Below, piece by piece: positions 49,666 to 58,857 of a stretch of DNA of 64,000 nt (position 1 is its first letter; each line of letters begins with the position of its first letter). The position numbers were made by a program, and so were the translations under genes. The notes under the pieces were generated by a model. The model saw nothing but the letters and a program-made list of their open reading frames with translations, did not search any database and was not told where the DNA came from. The DNA is from Mesorhizobium qingshengii (GTDB taxonomy: Bacteria; Pseudomonadota; Alphaproteobacteria; Rhizobiales; Rhizobiaceae), in assembly GCF_027563465.1 (NCBI RefSeq), contig NZ_JAPFQA010000006.1, positions 1 through 64,000 on the forward strand. Direction: 5' to 3'.

Positions 49666-49980
49666 CTACTCGACGATGCGATAGATGTTCCACAGGCTGG
49701 TGCCCGACACGACATAGGGCTCCATCTCCTTGCCCCATTTGGCGTGGGCGTCGATCTTGCCGATCTTGGCGAAGACCGCCTCCAACTGGGCCAGGCTCTC
49801 GACCTGGTGATGCGACTCGACCGTCGCCTCCCGCGCGCCGATCGATCCGGTCATGATCTGGAACTTCAGGTCGGCGATGCCGACCTGCGAACCGATCTCG
49901 CGCTCCCATTTCTTCAACAGCTCAAGCACGGTCTGCTTGTGCCCGAACTTGGCATCGATCTGCCATCTGGCGCTGAACAT
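49666..49980 (-). CDS. Small hypothetical protein, probable alpha/beta-barrel fold
   Basis: A 104-residue soluble protein (MFSARWQIDAKFGHKQTVLE) with no signal peptide. The alternating pattern 'GIADLKFQIMTGSIGAREAT' and 'SLAQLEAVFAKIG' suggests a ferredoxin-like dimeric alpha/beta barrel, but I do not recognise the family. It lies 7 bases after the SnoaL-like gene on the same strand, as the last of three small genes. Confidence 0.65.
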   Translation of the reverse strand: MFSARWQIDAKFGHKQTVLELLKKWEREIGSQVGIADLKFQIMTGSIGAREATVESHHQVESLAQLEAVFAKIGKIDAHAKWGKEMEPYVVSGTSLWNIYRIVE

Positions 49981-49987
49981 GGCCGCC

Positions 49988-50350
49988 TCACTCGTCCCAG
50001 GCCTGCACGACGGTCTGCCGTGCGATCCGCCCGTTCTTCAGCTCCAGCATCGCCGCGGCGAACACTTTCGTGCCGTCCGGGTAGGCGCAGGCCTGGGTGA
50101 AGGCCAGGCTGTCGCCATCGGCGATCGTGGTATCGACCTTGTGGGTCATCGCCCGGCTGCAGATGTCGTCCCAGAACGTGCTGATCGCCGCGCGCCCGCG
50201 GATTTCGCGCGGCTTGCTCGGTGGGTTGTTGCGGTCGATCACCCGCACCAGCGCGTCGTCGGCATAAAAGCTCGACAGGAGTTTTCCGTCACGGCCTTCG
50301 ATTGCCTTCTTGATCGCCGCGCCGTCCACGGCCTGTGTCTTGGTCAGCAT
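49988..50350 (-). CDS. SnoaL-like (NTF2-fold) protein
   Basis: A 120-residue cytoplasmic protein of NTF2-like fold: 'IKKAIEGRDGKLLSSFYADD', 'IRGRAAISTFWDDICSRAM', and 'FAAAMLELKNGRIARQTVVQ'. The start is the ATG at 50350, fixed by the ribosome site GGAGGATAAA directly before it; an in-frame ATG four codons earlier lies just before that site. It could be an isomerase or hydrolase-like binder of a small molecule. Middle gene of a three-gene group. Confidence 0.78.
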   Translation of the reverse strand: MLTKTQAVDGAAIKKAIEGRDGKLLSSFYADDALVRVIDRNNPPSKPREIRGRAAISTFWDDICSRAMTHKVDTTIADGDSLAFTQACAYPDGTKVFAAAMLELKNGRIARQTVVQAWDE

Positions 50351-50433
50351 TTTATCCTCCATGTGCCCGTCTTCGCGATCGGGCGGTTGATAATCAGAAG
50401 TGCTGTCCGGCGCTCATCGCCGGGCAGGGGTTC

Positions 50434-50913
50434 TCACTGCGACTTCGCCTTGACGGCGGCGAACACGTCGTCTGTCTGCTTCTTGAATGTCGCGAGATTG
50501 ACCTGGCTGCCGTTGAGAATCGTCGACCAGTGGCGCACGATCGCCGCCATCGCGATCGCCTCCTTGATCTCCTCGTCGCTCGCGCCGTTGAGCTTGGCCG
50601 CCTCGGTGTGGAAGTAGATGCAGTACTGGCAAGGAATCTGCGACGCGACCGCGAGGCCCATCAGTTCCTTGGTCTTGCCGTCGAGCGCCGTGTTCGGGTT
50701 GAGTTGCACCCCTTTGATCTCGGCCCAGGCGCCGGCGATGGCGACGTCAGGCAAGGTCTTGAACATGTCCGGCACCGAGCCGAGCGTTGCCTGGATGTCC
50801 TTGTAGGCGGCCGTTGCCGATGCATCCTCGGCCTTTGCCGGGGCGATAGCGAACAGTGCTCCAACGCCTGCCGCTATCACCAGCGATTTGAGTGTCCGGT
50901 TTGACTTCAGCAT
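50434..50913 (-). CDS. Exported carboxymuconolactone decarboxylase/AhpD-like protein
   Basis: A 159-residue protein with a Sec signal ('TLKSLVIAAGVGALFAIAPA', cleavage after AKA). The mature part is an AhpD/CMD fold with the redox motif 'IPCQYCIYFHTEAAKLNGAS', that is CxxC followed by the His. AhpD-like proteins are disulfide-linked peroxide reductants; here it would act in the periplasm, which is uncommon. The start is the ATG at 50913, preceded by GGAGGATGAA, nearly the same ribosome site as the next gene. First of a small three-gene group. Confidence 0.82.
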   Translation of the reverse strand: MLKSNRTLKSLVIAAGVGALFAIAPAKAEDASATAAYKDIQATLGSVPDMFKTLPDVAIAGAWAEIKGVQLNPNTALDGKTKELMGLAVASQIPCQYCIYFHTEAAKLNGASDEEIKEAIAMAAIVRHWSTILNGSQVNLATFKKQTDDVFAAVKAKSQ

Positions 50914-51023
50914 TTCATCCTCCGTTCGCAGCGCCTTTCCCGACGATATCCGCCTGGCCTGCATGGAGAGAATTGATAGCGCTTACATGCCTTTGGCCGC
51001 TTCGCCCGAAAGCGCCATGGCCC

Positions 51024-52610
51024 CTATGGCCCGTCCGGGCCAGTGTGTCGGACCGAGAACGCCGCCGCCGCCGCTCGAGATGGCAGATCCAGCTTGAGCA
51101 GTATGTTGGCGACGTGGCGCTTGACCGTGTGTTCGCTCAGCCTGAGCTCGGCGGCAATCGCGGCATTGCTCTTGCCGTCGGCAATCAGGCTCACCACCTC
51201 GCTTTCGCGTGCCGTCAGCACGGCCGGTTCGGTCGTTCGGGTCCTGGCGCGGCAGTCGGGCTCCAGATGCTGCTCGGACATCGCCTGGACCAGCGCCAGC
51301 GGCTCGTCCAGGTCGTCCAGCGTGATCCGCCCGGCATCGGCGAAATGCAGGCCCGAGCCGACCGCCAGATCGGCGATCAGCCGCGAGGCGAGGATGTCGC
51401 CGCGCCCGGCATGGGAGGCAAGTTGCATCGTCACCCGCGCCGTCAGTCCCACCGGCGGCCCCCGCAATTCGATCTCGCCGACATGCGCCCCTTGCGCACT
51501 GGCCACGCCGATGCCTTGCGCCGCCTCGCGCAGCGCCGCCGCGCAGCGTATGGCACGCGCCGGTCCGTCGAAGCGCGACATCATCATCTCGCCCTGCGTG
51601 CCTGCCAGGCGGCCGCCATGGCGCCCGACCTGCTGGCGCCAGATTTCCTGGAAGCGCTGGCTGCGTTCGCTCCACATGCGGTCGCCCATCCGCGCCGTAT
51701 CGTAGATGCGCGTCACCAAAAGCGCGGCCAGCACGCGGTCCACCTCGGTCACGGCGCGTTCGCCGGTCAGAAATTCCTCGATGACGTCGGCCACCCGGTC
51801 CACGTCGCCGGTCCAGATCGGATGGTCACGCCCGGGCACTTCGACCAGCTTGGCGTTTGGGATCTTTCTCGCCAGATAACGGCTGGCGTCGGGGTCGACC
51901 CGCGCATCGTTGCGGCGATGGATCAAAAGCGTTGGCGCGCTGATTGCCGGCAGCACGTCACGCACGTCGATCTCCGCGTTCATACGCGCCAGCGCCGCCG
52001 CTGCCGTCGGGCTCGCCGACAGCCGCTCGAAACGCGCCCACCACTGGGCGAAATGCGCGTCATCGACCCGCCCTGGCGCGAAATTCGGCAAAGTGGCGCC
52101 GGTGCCCCAGGCTGTCTCGGCCGCCTCGATGAACGCCTCGAGGCGTTCTGGCGGCATCACCCATTTGTGGAAATGCGCATAGCCGCCATAGAGCGCCAGC
52201 GCCCGCGTCCGTTCCGGATAGGTGGCGGCGAACAGCATCGCCATCGGCGCGCCTTCGGAGGCGCCGAGCAGCGCCGCGCGGCCGCTGCCCGCGGCGTCCA
52301 TCACCGCGCGTACATCGTCCATGCGTGTTTCGAGACTGGGCAGGTGGTGCGCGTCGACACGGTCGGAAAGACCCGTGCCGCGCTTGTCGAACAGGATCAG
52401 CCGCGAGAACGCCGAAAGCCGCTTCAAGAGCCGGCTGTAGCCTTCGTCCTCCCAATGCAGGTCGAGATTGGAAATGAAGCCCGGCACGAAGACGAGATCG
52501 AACGACCCCTGGCCTACCACCTGGTAGGCGATCCGCACGTCGCCGCTAAGGGCGTATCGGGTCTCGATCGGCCTCACCAGGTTTTCCGCCTGACGATTTC
52601 TGATCGTCAA
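51024..52610 (-). CDS. Three-domain regulator: alpha/beta hydrolase, degenerate cyclase-like, LuxR DNA-binding
   Basis: A 528-residue fusion. Residues about 20-280 form an alpha/beta hydrolase with nucleophile elbow 'LLGASEGAPMAM' and a final His in 'VPGRDHPIWTGD'. Residues about 295-445 look like a class III nucleotide cyclase domain ('RVLAALLVTRIYDTARMGDR', 'SRFDGPARAIRCAAALREA', 'HVGEIELRGPPVGLTARVTM'). The first metal-binding Asp is replaced (expected TDI, here TRI) and the second is Glu, so it is probably catalytically dead. The last 65 residues are a LuxR-type helix-turn-helix ('LTARESEVVSLIADGKSNAA'). The start is a TTG at 52610 or a GTG at 52577 (RPIETRYALSGD follows). Ligand and targets unknown. 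Confidence 0.83.
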   Translation of the reverse strand: MTIRNRQAENLVRPIETRYALSGDVRIAYQVVGQGSFDLVFVPGFISNLDLHWEDEGYSRLLKRLSAFSRLILFDKRGTGLSDRVDAHHLPSLETRMDDVRAVMDAAGSGRAALLGASEGAPMAMLFAATYPERTRALALYGGYAHFHKWVMPPERLEAFIEAAETAWGTGATLPNFAPGRVDDAHFAQWWARFERLSASPTAAAALARMNAEIDVRDVLPAISAPTLLIHRRNDARVDPDASRYLARKIPNAKLVEVPGRDHPIWTGDVDRVADVIEEFLTGERAVTEVDRVLAALLVTRIYDTARMGDRMWSERSQRFQEIWRQQVGRHGGRLAGTQGEMMMSRFDGPARAIRCAAALREAAQGIGVASAQGAHVGEIELRGPPVGLTARVTMQLASHAGRGDILASRLIADLAVGSGLHFADAGRITLDDLDEPLALVQAMSEQHLEPDCRARTRTTEPAVLTARESEVVSLIADGKSNAAIAAELRLSEHTVKRHVANILLKLDLPSRAAAAAFSVRHTGPDGP

Positions 52611-52684
52611 CCATAGCAGAACAGTGCCGATTGCGGCAGCTTAAACTTTAGCGAAAGGAAATATAAGCCGGCGCGGCTCGGCGG

Positions 52685-52996
52685 CTATTTCTGCGAGGCG
52701 GCGACGTCGGCCGGGAAGGCCTTGAGCCCGAGTTTGAGGTCGGCCTCGCCCGGCGTGATCGGCCGTTTGATCCTGGCGGAGGCGGCCACCACCAACTCGT
52801 TGAAGTTCTCGGTGCCGCCCTCCAGCATCTCGAACAGCTGCCGCCGCATCCTTGGCTCCCAGAACTTGTTGATATGCTCGGCAACGCCCGCGATCCCTTC
52901 CTCGCGCGGTTTGGAATGGAAAAAGTCGGCGATCTGGTTTGCCATCCGCACTAGCTTCTCGCTGGTGCTCATGATGTGTTCTTCGTCATGCGACAT
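52685..52996 (-). CDS. fdsD: Formate dehydrogenase delta subunit
   Basis: A small protein (103 aa from 52996, 95 aa from the ATG at 52972). 'KLVRMANQIADFFHSKP' followed by 'GIAGVAEHINKFWEPRMRRQ' is the constant FdsD motif. The protein is needed for full activity of the soluble NAD-linked molybdenum formate dehydrogenase. I use 52996 because GGAG lies nine bases before it; this start overlaps the end of fdhD by 11 bases. Last gene of the fdsGBACD operon. Confidence 0.85.
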   Translation of the reverse strand: MSHDEEHIMSTSEKLVRMANQIADFFHSKPREEGIAGVAEHINKFWEPRMRRQLFEMLEGGTENFNELVVAASARIKRPITPGEADLKLGLKAFPADVAASQK

Positions 52997-53816
52997 GCTT
53001 GGCAACTCCGGAAGCCACCCGGTCGGGGTGGGTGAAAATATCGAAATCATCGCCACGCACCAGCGCCACCAGCGTCATGCCGGCTTCCTCCGCGGTGCGG
53101 ATGGCCAGTGCTGTCGGTGCCGAGACGGCGATGATGAAGGCGGCGCCGATGGCCGCCGTCTTCTGCACCATCTCGACCGAGACGCGGCTGGTCACCACGA
53201 TGGCACCGGAAGCGCCGCCGAGGCCGGCCCTGGCCAGCGCCCCAGCCAGCTTGTCGAGCGCATTGTGGCGGCCGACATCCTCGCGCGCCATGACGATGCC
53301 CCTGCCTGGAACGTAAAAACCGGCGGCGTGTACGGCTCCGGTCTCGGCGTGAAGCGGCTGCACCTTCGACAGGAGCTTGACCGAGCGGATGATATCGTCG
53401 GCATCGAGTGTAAGCTTTGACGCACCAACCTCATCGACCGAGCGCATCGCTTCCTCGATCGATTCGATGCCGCACAGCCCGCAGCCGACGGGGCCGGCGA
53501 GCCTGCGCCGTCGCGCCTCGAAACGCGTGTTGGCCTGATCCTTCAGCCGGATCTGGATGTCGATGCCCTCGCCGTGGTCCTCGACCTCGATGGCCTCGAT
53601 TTCCTGCGGGTCGGCGATGATGCCTTCGGTCAGCGAGAAGCCGACCGCGAAATCCTCGAAGTCGGCCGGGCTTGCCATCATCACCGCATGGGTGGTGCCG
53701 GCGAAGGAGAACGCCACTGGCGTCTCCTCGGGCACCATGCGGCTGGCCGTCGCCGTGCCGCTGGCGCGGTGCGCCAGCCGCGAGACCTGCGTCGTGGCTT
53801 TGCGGCGCGCGCTCAA
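52986..53816 (-). CDS. fdhD: Formate dehydrogenase accessory sulfurtransferase
   Basis: A 276-residue cytoplasmic protein that transfers sulfur to the molybdenum cofactor of formate dehydrogenase (called FdsC in this operon type). The catalytic loop is 'VGCGLCGIESIEEA' (conserved CxxC), followed by 'THDEVG'-type positions (here MAREDVGRHNALDKL). The start is a TTG at 53816 with GGCGGAG just upstream; no ATG precedes the conserved core. It lies two bases after the fdsA stop. Confidence 0.92.
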   Translation of the reverse strand: MSARRKATTQVSRLAHRASGTATASRMVPEETPVAFSFAGTTHAVMMASPADFEDFAVGFSLTEGIIADPQEIEAIEVEDHGEGIDIQIRLKDQANTRFEARRRRLAGPVGCGLCGIESIEEAMRSVDEVGASKLTLDADDIIRSVKLLSKVQPLHAETGAVHAAGFYVPGRGIVMAREDVGRHNALDKLAGALARAGLGGASGAIVVTSRVSVEMVQKTAAIGAAFIIAVSAPTALAIRTAEEAGMTLVALVRGDDFDIFTHPDRVASGVAKHVA

Positions 53817-53818
53817 GA

Positions 53819-56731
53819 CTACTCCGCCGCTTCCAGCTTCGCGATTCGACGGCTGTTGCGCGCTTGCTCGTCATAGTCGCGCTGCCATTCCGACGGCCCG
53901 TTGGAGGCGCCGACCTGCACTGCTGTCACCTTGTATTCCGGACAGTTGGTCGCCCAGTCGGAGAAGTCGGTGGTGATGACGTTGGCCTGCGTGTCGGGGT
54001 GATGGAATGTCGTGTAGACGACGCCTGGCGATACCCGGTCCGTGATCAGCGCGCGCAGCGTCGTTTCGCCAGAGCGGCTGGTCAGCCGTACCCAGTCGCC
54101 GTCACGCAGTCCGCGGTTCTCGGCATCGTGCGGATGAATCTCCAGCCGGTCCTCGCTGTGCCACACGATGTTGTCGGTGCGCCGGGTCTGCGCGCCGACA
54201 TTGTATTGCGACAGGATGCGCCCGGTGGTGAGCAGCAGCGGAAAGCGTGGCCCGGTCCGCTCGTCCGTCGCCACATATTCGGTGCGGATGAACTTGCCCT
54301 TGCCGCGCACGAAACCATCGACATGCATGATCGGGGTGCCGAGCGGCGCCTTCTCGTTGCAGGGCCATTGCACGGATCCGACACGGTCGAGCAGATCGAA
54401 GGAGACACCGGCGAAGCTCGGCGTCGTCTTGGCGATCTCGTCCATGATCTCGGACGGATGCTGATAGTTCCAGTCCAGCCCGATCGCGCGGGCAAGCTCC
54501 TGCGTCGCCTGCCAATCGGCGTAGCGCGCCTTCGGCTCCAGAACCTTGCGCACCATGTTGATGCGGCGCTCGGCGTTGGTGAAAGTGCCGTCCTTCTCGA
54601 GAAAGGTCGAGCCCGGCAGGAAGACATGCGCGTAGTTCGCGGTCTCGTTGAGGAAGAGGTCGTGCACGACGACGCATTCCATCGCGGCGAGGCCGGCGGC
54701 GACATGCTTGGTGTCCGGATCGGACTGCAAAATGTCCTCGCCCTGGATGTAGATACCCTTGAAGCTGCCGTCGACGGCCGCATCCAGCATGTTGGGGATG
54801 CGCAGGCCGGGTTCGTCATCCAGCTTCACGCCCCACAGGCTCTCATAGATGTCGCGCACGGCTTCGCCGGAGATATGGCGATAACCGGGAAGCTCATGCG
54901 GGAACGAACCCATGTCACAGGAGCCCTGCACGTTGTTCTGGCCGCGCAACGGGTTCACGCCGACGCCCGGCCGGCCGATATTGCCGGTGGCCATGGCGAG
55001 GTTGGCGATCGCCATCACCGTGGTCGAACCCTGGCTGTGTTCCGTCACCCCGAGGCCGTAGTAGATCGCGCCGTTGCCGCCGGTGGCGTAGAGACGCGCC
55101 GCGCCGCGGATCAGTTCGGGATCGACGCCGGACAACTTGCCGACGGTTTCGGGGCTGTTTTCCGGCAAGGCGACGAAAGACGCCCAGTCCTGGAACTCCG
55201 CCCAGTCGCAACGTTCGCGGATGAAGGCTTCGTTGAAAAGACCTTCGGTGACGATGACATGCGCCAGTGCCGTCAGCACCGCCACATTGGTGCCGGGCTT
55301 CAGCGGCAGGTGATAGGCCGCTTCGATATGTGCCGACTTGACCATCTCGGTGCGGCGCGGATCGAGCACGATCAGCTTGGCGCCCTGGCGCAGCCGCTTC
55401 TTCAGCCGCGAGGCGAACACCGGATGGGCGGAAGCGGGATTGGCGCCGATGATGACGGCGACATCCGTGTAATCGACGGAGTCGAAATCCTGCGTGCCGG
55501 CCGAGGTGCCATAGGTCTGGCCGAGCCCGTAGCCCGTCGGCGAGTGGCAGACGCGCGCGCAGGTGTCGACATTGTTGTTGCGGAAGCCCTGCCGCACCAT
55601 CTTCTGCACGAGGTAGGTTTCCTCGTTGGTGCAGCGCGACGAGGTGATGCCGCCTATCGCGGTGCGCCCGTACTGATACTGGATGCGCCGGAATTCCTTG
55701 GCCGTATGGGCGATCGCCTCTTCCCAGGTCACCTCGCGCCAGGGATCGGTGACCTTTTCCCGGATCATTGGCGACAGGATGCGGTCCTTGTGGGTGGCGT
55801 AGCCATAGGCGAAACGGCCCTTCACGCAGGAATGGCCGTGGTTCGCCTTGCCCTCCTTGTAGGGCATCATGCGAATGACCTCGTCGTCCTTCACTTCGGC
55901 CTTGAACGAGCAGCCGACGCCGCAGTAAGCGCAGGTGGTGACGACCGAGCGCTCCGGCAGGCCCTTGGCAAGTACCGTTTTTTCGCGCAGCGCGTCGGTC
56001 GGACAGGCCTGCACGCAGGCGCCGCAGGACACGCATTCGGAGGCGATGAAATCCTCGTGCATGCCGGCGACCATGCGCGATTCGAAACCGCGGCCCTCGA
56101 TGGTCAGCGCGAAGGTGCCCTGCACCTCCTCGCAGGCCCGCACGCAGCGCGAGCAGACGATGCATTGCGCGGGATCATAGGTGAAATAGGGATTGGATTC
56201 ATCGCGGGCGATGTAGTCGACCGCCAGCGAGCCATGGCCGGGCGCCACGCCGTTCTCCTGCTTGACGTGGTTGCGGCCCTCGACGCCGTAGCGGTTCTCG
56301 CTCAAGCCGACCGACTTCGCCACCGCGTCGAACTCGCTGGCGCCGGTACCGGCCTTCTCGTTCCAGCCAAGTGGATGGTCGGAAACGTAGAGCTCCATGA
56401 CGCCGCGGCGAATGGCGTCGAGCCGCTCGGACTGCGTATGCACCACCATGCCTTCACCGACGGGCGTCGTGCAGGATGCCGGCGTGCCGCCGCGTCCATC
56501 GATCTCGACGAGGCAGACGCGGCACGAACCGAACGAGTCCAGCATGTCGGTGGCACAGAGCTTCGGTATCTCGACCCCGCCTTCCATCGCGGCACGCATG
56601 ATCGACGTGCCTTCCGGCACGGTGATGCTGCGGCCGTCGACGCTCAGCGTGACCTGCTTCTCGGCCTTCGATTGCGGGGTTCCGTAGTCGATCTCTTCGA
56701 CGAGGGATGGGAAGTCGGCCTTGATGTTCAT
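53819..56731 (-). CDS. fdsA: NAD-linked formate dehydrogenase alpha (catalytic) subunit
   Basis: A 970-residue molybdopterin enzyme that oxidises formate to CO2. In order: an N-terminal 2Fe-2S domain ('FGSCRVCLVEIDGRGGTPAS'), a histidine-rich NuoG-like loop ('SDHPLG'), two 4Fe-4S motifs ('CIVCSRCVRACEEVQG', 'CVSCGACVQACPTDAL'), then the molybdenum domain with its own 4Fe-4S set ('TCAYCGVGCSFKAEV') and the catalytic Cys in 'ARVCHSPTGYGL' (selenocysteine in E. coli FdhF). The layout matches the soluble FdsA type. The large open frame opposite (53672-56776) is a shadow. Confidence 0.95.
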   Translation of the reverse strand: MNIKADFPSLVEEIDYGTPQSKAEKQVTLSVDGRSITVPEGTSIMRAAMEGGVEIPKLCATDMLDSFGSCRVCLVEIDGRGGTPASCTTPVGEGMVVHTQSERLDAIRRGVMELYVSDHPLGWNEKAGTGASEFDAVAKSVGLSENRYGVEGRNHVKQENGVAPGHGSLAVDYIARDESNPYFTYDPAQCIVCSRCVRACEEVQGTFALTIEGRGFESRMVAGMHEDFIASECVSCGACVQACPTDALREKTVLAKGLPERSVVTTCAYCGVGCSFKAEVKDDEVIRMMPYKEGKANHGHSCVKGRFAYGYATHKDRILSPMIREKVTDPWREVTWEEAIAHTAKEFRRIQYQYGRTAIGGITSSRCTNEETYLVQKMVRQGFRNNNVDTCARVCHSPTGYGLGQTYGTSAGTQDFDSVDYTDVAVIIGANPASAHPVFASRLKKRLRQGAKLIVLDPRRTEMVKSAHIEAAYHLPLKPGTNVAVLTALAHVIVTEGLFNEAFIRERCDWAEFQDWASFVALPENSPETVGKLSGVDPELIRGAARLYATGGNGAIYYGLGVTEHSQGSTTVMAIANLAMATGNIGRPGVGVNPLRGQNNVQGSCDMGSFPHELPGYRHISGEAVRDIYESLWGVKLDDEPGLRIPNMLDAAVDGSFKGIYIQGEDILQSDPDTKHVAAGLAAMECVVVHDLFLNETANYAHVFLPGSTFLEKDGTFTNAERRINMVRKVLEPKARYADWQATQELARAIGLDWNYQHPSEIMDEIAKTTPSFAGVSFDLLDRVGSVQWPCNEKAPLGTPIMHVDGFVRGKGKFIRTEYVATDERTGPRFPLLLTTGRILSQYNVGAQTRRTDNIVWHSEDRLEIHPHDAENRGLRDGDWVRLTSRSGETTLRALITDRVSPGVVYTTFHHPDTQANVITTDFSDWATNCPEYKVTAVQVGASNGPSEWQRDYDEQARNSRRIAKLEAAE

Positions 56732-56741
56732 CTGCCAGCTC

Positions 56742-58298
56742 CTATTCAGCAGCCACGCGCACGGGCGCGGGCTTGAAGTCGTCGGGGAAATGGGTGATCG
56801 AGCTCATCACAGGGTAAGGCGTGAAGCCGCCCAGTGCGCAGAGCGAACCGAATTTCATCGTGTTGCAGAGGTCGGTGACCAGGGCCAGGTTCTTCTCTGG
56901 CTCGATGCCGGCAGCGAGCTTGTCGATGGTCTCGACGCCGCGCGTCGAGCCGATGCGGCAGGGCGTGCACTTGCCGCAGCTCTCGATGGCGCAGAACTCC
57001 ATGGCGAAGCGCGCCTGCTTCAGCATGTCGGCGGTGTCGTCGAAGACAGTGATGCCGGCATGGCCGATCAGCCCGTCCTTGGCGGCGAAGGCTTCATAGT
57101 CGAACGGCGTGTCGAACAGCGCGCGTGGGAAATAAGCACCGAGCGGTCCGCCGACCTGCACAGCCTTCACCGGCCGGCCGGTCGCGGTGCCACCGCCGAT
57201 ATCGTCGACGATCTCGCCCAGCGTCATGCCGAAGGCGGCCTCGAACAGGCCTGCATGTTTGACGTTGCCGGCGATCTGGATCGGGATGGTGCCGCGCGAG
57301 CGGCCCATGCCGAAATCCTTGTAGAAGGCCGCGCCCTTGTCCATGATGACAGGCACCGAGGCCAGCGAGATGACGTTGTTGATCACCGTCGGCTTGCCGA
57401 ACAACCCCTGGATCGCCGGCAGCGGCGGCTTGGCGCGCACCACGCCGCGCTTGCCTTCCAGGCTGTTCAACAGCGCGGTTTCCTCGCCGCACACATAGGC
57501 GCCGGCGCCGACGCGGATCTCCATGTCGAAGGCGTTGGGCGAACCCAGCACACTGGCGCCAAGAACGCCGGCCTTGCGGGCGACTTCGACCGCCTTGTTC
57601 ATCATCGTCACCGCATGCGGATATTCCGAGCGGATATAGACAAAACCCTTGGTGGCGCCGGTGGCGATGCCGGCGATCGCCATGCCTTCAATCAGCACGA
57701 AGGGATCACCCTCCATGATCATGCGGTCGGCGAAGGTGGCGCTGTCGCCCTCGTCGGCATTGCAGACGATGTATTTCTTGTCGGCTGTCGTATCGAGCAC
57801 CGTCTTCCACTTGATGCCGGTCGGGAAGCCGGCGCCGCCGCGGCCACGCAGGCCCGACTCCGTGACCTGTTTGACGATATCGGCCGGAGCCATGGCCACC
57901 GCGTTCCGCAGGCCATTCAGCCCGCCGAGCGATTTGTAGGCGTCGAGCGACAGCGGATCGTTGATGCCGCAGCGGGCGAAGGTCAGCCGCGTCTGCCTGG
58001 CCAGGAACGGGATCTTGTCCGGCGCGCCCAGCCAGCGCTTGTGGTGACCGCCGGTGAGGAAGCCGCAGTCGAACAGGCTCTTGACGTCGGAAGGCTTCAC
58101 CGGACCGTAGGCGACGCGGCCATTGGCCGTCGCGACTTCGACCATCGGTTCGAGGAAATAGGCGCCGCGCGAGCCGTTGCGCACGATCTTGGCTTCAATG
58201 CCGCGCTCGGCGAGTTCACTTGCGATTGCCTTGGCGACTTTTTCGGCACCCAGCGCCAGCGCGCCGGAATCGCCGGGAATGTAGATGCGGGGGATCAT
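56742..58298 (-). CDS. fdsB: NAD-linked formate dehydrogenase beta subunit
   Basis: A 518-residue NuoF-like subunit that passes electrons to NAD+. An N-terminal thioredoxin-like part (to about residue 120) is fused to the NuoF core: NADH/FMN site 'GLRGRGGAGFPTGIKW', 'CNADEGDSATFADRMIMEGD', 'GAYVCGEETALLNSLEG', and the C-terminal 4Fe-4S motif 'ESCGKCTPCRIGSTRG'. It overlaps the fdsG stop by four bases and lies 10 bases before fdsA. Confidence 0.95.
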   Translation of the reverse strand: MIPRIYIPGDSGALALGAEKVAKAIASELAERGIEAKIVRNGSRGAYFLEPMVEVATANGRVAYGPVKPSDVKSLFDCGFLTGGHHKRWLGAPDKIPFLARQTRLTFARCGINDPLSLDAYKSLGGLNGLRNAVAMAPADIVKQVTESGLRGRGGAGFPTGIKWKTVLDTTADKKYIVCNADEGDSATFADRMIMEGDPFVLIEGMAIAGIATGATKGFVYIRSEYPHAVTMMNKAVEVARKAGVLGASVLGSPNAFDMEIRVGAGAYVCGEETALLNSLEGKRGVVRAKPPLPAIQGLFGKPTVINNVISLASVPVIMDKGAAFYKDFGMGRSRGTIPIQIAGNVKHAGLFEAAFGMTLGEIVDDIGGGTATGRPVKAVQVGGPLGAYFPRALFDTPFDYEAFAAKDGLIGHAGITVFDDTADMLKQARFAMEFCAIESCGKCTPCRIGSTRGVETIDKLAAGIEPEKNLALVTDLCNTMKFGSLCALGGFTPYPVMSSITHFPDDFKPAPVRVAAE

Positions 58299-58774
58299 GA
58301 GCGCACCTCGGCAACGATCTCTTCGATCTTTTCGTCATCGAGCCGCCCGATCACCTCGCCATCCAGCATCGCCGACGGCGAACAGGCGCAAAGCCCGAGG
58401 CAATAGACCGGCTCAAGTGTAACCGATCCGTCGCTTGTGGTCTCGTGGAAACCGATGCCGAGCAATTGCTTGAGCTTGGCGGCGACGGCGTCCGAACCCA
58501 TCGACTGGCAGGCCTCCGCCTGGCAGACCTTGAGAACATGCCGGCCGGCCGGATGGCTGCGGTAGTCGTGATAGAAGGTGACGACGCCGTGCACTTCGGC
58601 CTTGGAAATGTTCAGCGCTTCGGCGATCACCGGCAGCGCGTCCTGCGGCACATGGCCGAACTCTTCCTGGATGCCGTGGAGGATCGGCAGCAGCGGGCCT
58701 TCCAGCCCCCTCATCTCCTGGATGATCGCCGCCGTGCGCGATGCGATCTCGGTACTTGCAGGCTGCATGGTCAT
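58295..58774 (-). CDS. fdsG: NAD-linked formate dehydrogenase gamma subunit
   Basis: A 159-residue NuoE-like 2Fe-2S subunit: 'LPILHGIQEEFGHVPQDALP', then the four iron ligands in 'VCQAEACQSMG' and 'YCLGLCACSPSAMLDG'. It passes electrons within the FdsGBA complex. First gene of the operon, overlapping fdsB by four bases; the control region lies just upstream. Confidence 0.93.
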   Translation of the reverse strand: MTMQPASTEIASRTAAIIQEMRGLEGPLLPILHGIQEEFGHVPQDALPVIAEALNISKAEVHGVVTFYHDYRSHPAGRHVLKVCQAEACQSMGSDAVAAKLKQLLGIGFHETTSDGSVTLEPVYCLGLCACSPSAMLDGEVIGRLDDEKIEEIVAEVRS

Positions 58775-58857
58775 GCAGCGCCCTCCCTGGTCGATAGCTT
58801 TTTTCGCTAAGTCTTTACGAAATCAGAGGAAACCCGCGAAATCAATATAGCTGTCCC

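Noticed and set aside
53672..56776. 1034-codon frame antisense to fdsA
   Set aside because: Shadow of a GC-rich gene: no motif, biased composition, and it covers a textbook FdsA on the opposite strand.
56721..58406. 561-codon frame antisense to fdsB
   Set aside because: No recognisable domain, and fdsB is unambiguous on the other strand.
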